Assembly (NCBI GenBank): GCA_902495455.1
Contig: CABUXJ010000049.1
Span: 1-8,004 of the forward strand
Source: an uncultured Prevotella sp.
GTDB taxonomy: Bacteria; Bacteroidota; Bacteroidia; Bacteroidales; Bacteroidaceae
Reading direction: 5' to 3'
DNA: 8,004 nt
In this document: in pieces, positions 5,236 to 8,004 of the stretch
Numbering within the stretch: the first letter of the stretch is position 1
Layout of the letters: each line of letters opens with the position of its first letter
The notes under the pieces: generated by a model
The model's input: the letters and a program-made list of their open reading frames with translations, nothing else
What the model was told of the DNA's origin: nothing
Databases searched by the model: none
Position numbers and translations under genes: made by a program

Positions 5236-6324
5236 ATGGCAGAACAGGAAGTGACATTGATGAAAGGCAACGAGGCGATAGCCCGTGCTGCCATACGGTG
5301 CGGCGTTGACGGATATTTCGGTTACCCGATCACGCCCCAAAGTGAAGTAATCGAGACGCTGGCCCTCGACAAACCTTGGGAGACCACCGGCATGGTGGTA
5401 TTGCAGGCAGAGAGCGAAGTGGCGTCAATCAACATGGTCTACGGAGCGGCTGGAGCTGGAAAGCGCGCCATGACATCGTCATCCAGCCCTGGCATCGCAC
5501 TAATGCAGGAAGGCATCGCCTATATGGCCGGTGCTGAAATACCAGGAGTTGTGGTCAACGTCCAGCGCGGAGGCCCCGGTCTGGGCACTATCCAACCCTC
5601 ACAGAGTGACTATTTTCAGGCCACACGCGGCGGCGGCAACGGCGACTACAATGTGATTGTCCTCGCCCCGTCGTCAGTTCAGGAGATGGCCGATTTCGTC
5701 GACCTGGCCTTTGAACTCGCATTCAAATACCGCAATCCGGCAATGATACTGAGCGACGGCGTCATCGGTCAGATGATGGAGCGCGTCGTATTACCTCCCT
5801 ACAAGCCCCGCCGCACGGAGGAGGAAATCAGACGAGAGTGTCCTTGGGCTACAATCGGCCGCACCAAGGACCGCCAACCCAACATCATGACCTCATTGGA
5901 ACTTAAGCCGGAGGTCATGGAAAAACACAACATTCACTTACAGGAGAAGTACAGGAAGATACGCGAGACCGAAGTACGCTATGAGACATGGATGTGCGAT
6001 GACGCCGACTATGTGATTGTCGCATTCGGCAGTGCCGCCCGTCTTTCCCAGAAAGCCATTGACATGGCACGTGCTCAGGGATTGCGCGTCGGACTCTTCC
6101 GTCCCATAACGCTTTGGCCCTTCCCCACCCGCGAAATTGAGGAGATGGCAAAAGGCAGGAAAGGCGTGCTCGTCGTCGAGATCAACGCCGGCCAGATGGT
6201 TCAGGACGTACGCCTCGCTATCAACAACAACGTGCCCGTCGACCAGTTCGGACGCCTCGGCGGCATCGTACCTGAGCCTAACGAGATTGTAGACGCCATT
6301 CTGAAAATGAAGAATGAAGAATGA
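5236..6324 (+). CDS. korA/vorB: 2-oxoacid:ferredoxin oxidoreductase, alpha subunit (VorB/KorA type)
   Basis: The alpha subunit forms the catalytic core with the beta subunit. Together they oxidatively decarboxylate a 2-oxoacid with thiamine diphosphate and CoA, giving acyl-CoA, CO2 and reduced ferredoxin. The 362-residue product has the pyrimidine-binding signature GYPITPQSEV (29-38), the conserved Glu region LQAESEVASINMVYGAAGAGKRAMTSSSSPG begun at residue 56, RGGPGLGTIQPSQSD (111-125), LSDGVIGQM (172-180) and a C-terminal domain with FGSAARLSQKA and GVLVVEINAGQMVQDVR. Length is normal for alpha subunits fused from domains I and II. Homologues in Bacteroidales are often named VorB (branched-chain 2-oxoacids), while others call them KorA (2-oxoglutarate); sequence reading alone does not settle the substrate. 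The last six residues (KMKNEE) and the stop are encoded by a heptamer repeat described separately. Confidence 0.93.
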   Translation: MAEQEVTLMKGNEAIARAAIRCGVDGYFGYPITPQSEVIETLALDKPWETTGMVVLQAESEVASINMVYGAAGAGKRAMTSSSSPGIALMQEGIAYMAGAEIPGVVVNVQRGGPGLGTIQPSQSDYFQATRGGGNGDYNVIVLAPSSVQEMADFVDLAFELAFKYRNPAMILSDGVIGQMMERVVLPPYKPRRTEEEIRRECPWATIGRTKDRQPNIMTSLELKPEVMEKHNIHLQEKYRKIRETEVRYETWMCDDADYVIVAFGSAARLSQKAIDMARAQGLRVGLFRPITLWPFPTREIEEMAKGRKGVLVVEINAGQMVQDVRLAINNNVPVDQFGRLGGIVPEPNEIVDAILKMKNEE

Positions 6325-6336
6325 AAAATGAAGAAT
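6306..6336 (+). repeat. AATGAAG heptamer repeat overlapping the end of the alpha subunit gene
   Basis: Four consecutive 7-base units (AATGAAG, AATGAAG, AATGAAA, AATGAAG; 6306-6333) plus a partial fifth unit cross the korA/vorB stop codon at 6322-6324. Similar ATGAAGA/ATGAAAA runs occur, from memory, in intergenic regions of Bacteroidales genomes. A unit of 7 is not a multiple of 3, so a change in copy number would alter the protein's C-terminus. Confidence 0.85.
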
Positions 6337-6433
6337 CTGCTGCCGCCGTCCACTCTGAGCGAAACAATCTTGATATAACAAAAGACCGTTCTTGCAAAGC
6401 AATGACAGCGCAGTGCTAAAACAACCATAAGTT

Positions 6434-7213
6434 ATGAATACAGAATTAAACGAGATAATATCTCCGGAAAATCTGGTGTACAAGAAGCCGGAACTGATGA
6501 ATGATGTTCCGATGCACTACTGTCCAGGATGCAGTCATGGTGTGGTACACAAGTTGATTGGCGAAGTCATTGAGGAGATGGGCATGGAGGAAAAGACCGT
6601 CGGCGTCAGCCCCGTCGGTTGTGCCGTCTTTGCCTACCGCTATCTGGACATCGACTGGCAGGAAGCAGCCCACGGACGTGCTCCAGCCGTCGCCACCGCC
6701 ATCAAGCGCCTTTGGCCCGACCGTCTGGTATTCACATATCAGGGTGACGGCGACTTGGCTTGCATCGGCACTGCCGAAACCATCCACGCGCTCAACCGCG
6801 GCGAGAACATCGTCATCATCTTCATCAACAACGCCATCTACGGCATGACCGGAGGCCAGATGGCCCCCACCACCCTCTTGGGCCAGAAGACAGCCACATG
6901 TCCCTACGGACGTGACGCAGCGTTGCACGGCTATCCACTGAAGATCACCGAGATTGCCGCCCAATTGGAAGGCACGTGCTATGTCACACGCCAAAGCGTC
7001 GAGACCGTGGCCGCCATACGTAGCACCAAACGAGCCATACGCAAGGCTTTCGAGGCCTCGATGGCCGGCAAAGGCAGCAGTCTGGTCGAGGTTGTGTCGA
7101 CGTGCAACAGCGGATGGAAGCTCTCACCGATTAAAGCCAACGAATGGATGAAGGAACACATGTTCCCGTTCTACCCGAAAGGCGACTTAAAGGATACGTT
7201 AACCGGGGAGTAA
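6434..7213 (+). CDS. korB: 2-oxoacid:ferredoxin oxidoreductase, beta (thiamine diphosphate-binding) subunit
   Basis: The beta subunit holds the diphosphate end of thiamine diphosphate and a [4Fe-4S] cluster near it. The 259-residue product contains YCPGCSHG (29-36) with Cys30 and Cys33, a third cysteine in VGCAV (Cys63) and a late one in VSTCNSGW (Cys224), matching the spacing of the four cluster ligands in related beta subunits. The cofactor motif GDGDLACIGTAETIHALNR (104-122) leads to INNAIYGMTGGQMAPTT (131-147), the hallmark of this family. The ATG at 6434 gives a short N-terminal extension before the CPGC motif, as in homologues. The 109-base gap to the alpha gene is the longest in the oxidoreductase cluster. 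It holds the end of a heptamer repeat and otherwise no promoter, terminator or reading frame that I can support. Confidence 0.94.
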   Translation: MNTELNEIISPENLVYKKPELMNDVPMHYCPGCSHGVVHKLIGEVIEEMGMEEKTVGVSPVGCAVFAYRYLDIDWQEAAHGRAPAVATAIKRLWPDRLVFTYQGDGDLACIGTAETIHALNRGENIVIIFINNAIYGMTGGQMAPTTLLGQKTATCPYGRDAALHGYPLKITEIAAQLEGTCYVTRQSVETVAAIRSTKRAIRKAFEASMAGKGSSLVEVVSTCNSGWKLSPIKANEWMKEHMFPFYPKGDLKDTLTGE

Positions 7214-7251
7214 ACGCTCCTCTAACTCCAAAACAAAGAACACATACTACT

Positions 7252-7797
7252 ATGGAGAAAGAAATAATAATCGCAGGTTTCGGCGGTCAAGGTGTCCTTT
7301 CGATGGGCAAAATCTTGGCCTACTCCGGTCTGATGGAAGACAAGGAGGTCACATGGATGCCGGCATACGGACCCGAACAGCGCGGCGGAACGGCCAACGT
7401 GACGGTCATCGTGAGCGACGAGCGCATCTCGTCCCCCATCCTCAGCAGCTACGACATAGCCATCGTGCTCAACCAGCCGTCTCTCGAAAAGTTCGAACCG
7501 AAAGTGAAACCGGGCGGCATACTAATATACGACGGCTACGGGATTATCAATCTGCCGACACGAAAGGACATCACCGTCTATCGCGTTGACGCAATGGACA
7601 AGGCAGCCGAGATGAAGAACAGCAAGATTTTCAATATGATTGTGCTTGGCGGACTGCTCAAAGTATGTCCGGTCGTGAGTCATGCCGGCATGGAAAAAGC
7701 CCTCTACAAGACACTGCCCGAACGCCACCACAACCTCATTCCACTGAACATGCAGGCGCTGGAAGAGGGCGGAAAGATTATAACATCGGAACAATAA
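7252..7797 (+). CDS. korC: 2-oxoacid:ferredoxin oxidoreductase, gamma subunit
   Basis: The gamma subunit contributes to CoA binding and completes the heterotetramer with delta, alpha and beta. The 181-residue product has the family's N-terminal GFGGQGV (9-15) and GKILAYSG (19-26), then PAYGPEQRGGTANVTVIVSDE (begun at 37) and SPILSSYDIAIVLNQPS (from 61), and ends with a helical NMQALEEGGK region. An in-frame ATG at 7144 exists, but it lies inside the beta gene and would add 36 residues with no family resemblance. The ATG at 7252, 38 bp after the beta stop, gives the correct MEKEIIIAGFGGQG start. It is the last gene of the block and is followed by a strong terminator. Confidence 0.94.
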   Translation: MEKEIIIAGFGGQGVLSMGKILAYSGLMEDKEVTWMPAYGPEQRGGTANVTVIVSDERISSPILSSYDIAIVLNQPSLEKFEPKVKPGGILIYDGYGIINLPTRKDITVYRVDAMDKAAEMKNSKIFNMIVLGGLLKVCPVVSHAGMEKALYKTLPERHHNLIPLNMQALEEGGKIITSEQ

Positions 7798-7817
7798 CGA
7801 CAAGAATACCGTCTTTT

Positions 7818-7877
7818 AGGAATTGGACATTGCTTGAGCTTTCTTTTGGAAAACCGACAATGTCCAATTCCTTTTTT
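7818..7877 (+). terminator. Intrinsic terminator ending the ffh-to-korC block
   Basis: A perfect 14-bp stem, GGAATTGGACATTG (7819-7832) with CAATGTCCAATTCC (7858-7871), extended by one A-T pair, is followed by six T residues (7872-7877). It starts 21 bases after the korC stop. The 25-nt loop is larger than usual for a terminator. No T-run follows the stem on the reverse strand, so it should act on + strand transcripts only. Confidence 0.9.
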
Positions 7878-7901
7878 GTTCCCAACTATAGATTCAAGAT
7901 A

Positions 7902-7972
7902 GAAGTGCAACGCTTCAGTCCCTCCATTGCTCATGGAGCGTAGCGTAATGGGCAATGGAGGGACAACGCTTC
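7902..7972. repeat. Composite inverted and direct repeat downstream of korC
   Basis: A perfect 13-bp inverted repeat, GTCCCTCCATTGC (7918-7930) and GCAATGGAGGGAC (7952-7964), encloses a 21-base loop containing GCGTAGCGT. It is flanked by a 9-bp direct repeat CAACGCTTC (7908-7916 and 7964-7972). The left copy can itself form a small hairpin, GAAGTG with CGCTTC (7902-7916). There is no T-run, so it does not look like a terminator. The layout suggests a small dispersed repeat or miniature mobile element. No gene is visible from 7878 to the end of the window. Confidence 0.7.
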
Positions 7973-8004
7973 GAATGGCAGGAGAGTTGACAGGCAATAC
8001 AAAA

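Noticed and set aside
6446..6994. Long reverse-strand open frame opposite the beta subunit gene
   Set aside because: It is the mirror of a strongly biased coding region, lacks any recognisable domain and lies wholly opposite a confident gene. The same applies to reverse frames at 5938-6483, 3195-3707 and 4155-4505.
7144..7251. Gamma subunit starting at the in-frame ATG at 7144
   Set aside because: It would overlap the end of the beta gene in another frame and add residues without family similarity. The ATG at 7252 gives the canonical start.
7704..7997. Reverse-strand open frame across the end of korC and the terminal repeats
   Set aside because: It runs through the terminator stem and the composite repeat and has no family resemblance, so it is best explained as chance.

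Overview
The window looks like chromosomal DNA from a member of the Bacteroidota, most likely a Prevotella-like Bacteroidales. Three start regions carry the Bacteroidota -7 promoter element TAnnTTTG, and two of these also have a -33 TTTG at the expected distance. Most genes lack a Shine-Dalgarno sequence, and the protein sequences read as Bacteroidales homologues. All recognised genes lie on the + strand. The genus is inferred from overall style and was not tested by alignment.

Bases 1-410 hold the 3' part of an IS30-family transposase that enters from outside the window. A good promoter and a 94-nt GC-rich leader then precede a cobS-like gene (591-1406, last steps of cobalamin assembly). This gene stands alone, without cobU, cobT or cobC beside it here, and its product has lost several acidic residues that CobS proteins normally keep. 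After an AT-rich gap, a strong promoter drives a small, highly codon-biased outer-membrane beta-barrel protein (1661-2188), which is closed by a clean terminator (2216-2246).

From about 2416 to 7877 there is one co-directional block: ffh (signal recognition particle GTPase), folD (one-carbon folate enzyme), a 59-residue single-TPR protein, and four genes for a 2-oxoacid:ferredoxin oxidoreductase in the order delta (ferredoxin), alpha, beta, gamma. The four oxidoreductase subunits should form one enzyme that oxidatively decarboxylates a 2-oxoacid to an acyl-CoA and passes electrons to ferredoxin. The small TPR protein sits 2 bp after folD and 12 bp before the ferredoxin subunit, so it is probably co-transcribed with them. 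A 14-15 bp stem followed by six T residues ends the block.

No defence system, CRISPR array, phage or other novel multi-gene system is visible. The unusual material is mostly non-coding: a closed stem-loop leader in front of ffh whose inner loop partly resembles the apical loop of SRP RNA, short tandem repeats at the ffh/folD and alpha/beta junctions (the second supplies the alpha subunit's last codons and stop), and a composite inverted/direct repeat after the final terminator. The altered CobS active-site region is the main protein-level oddity.
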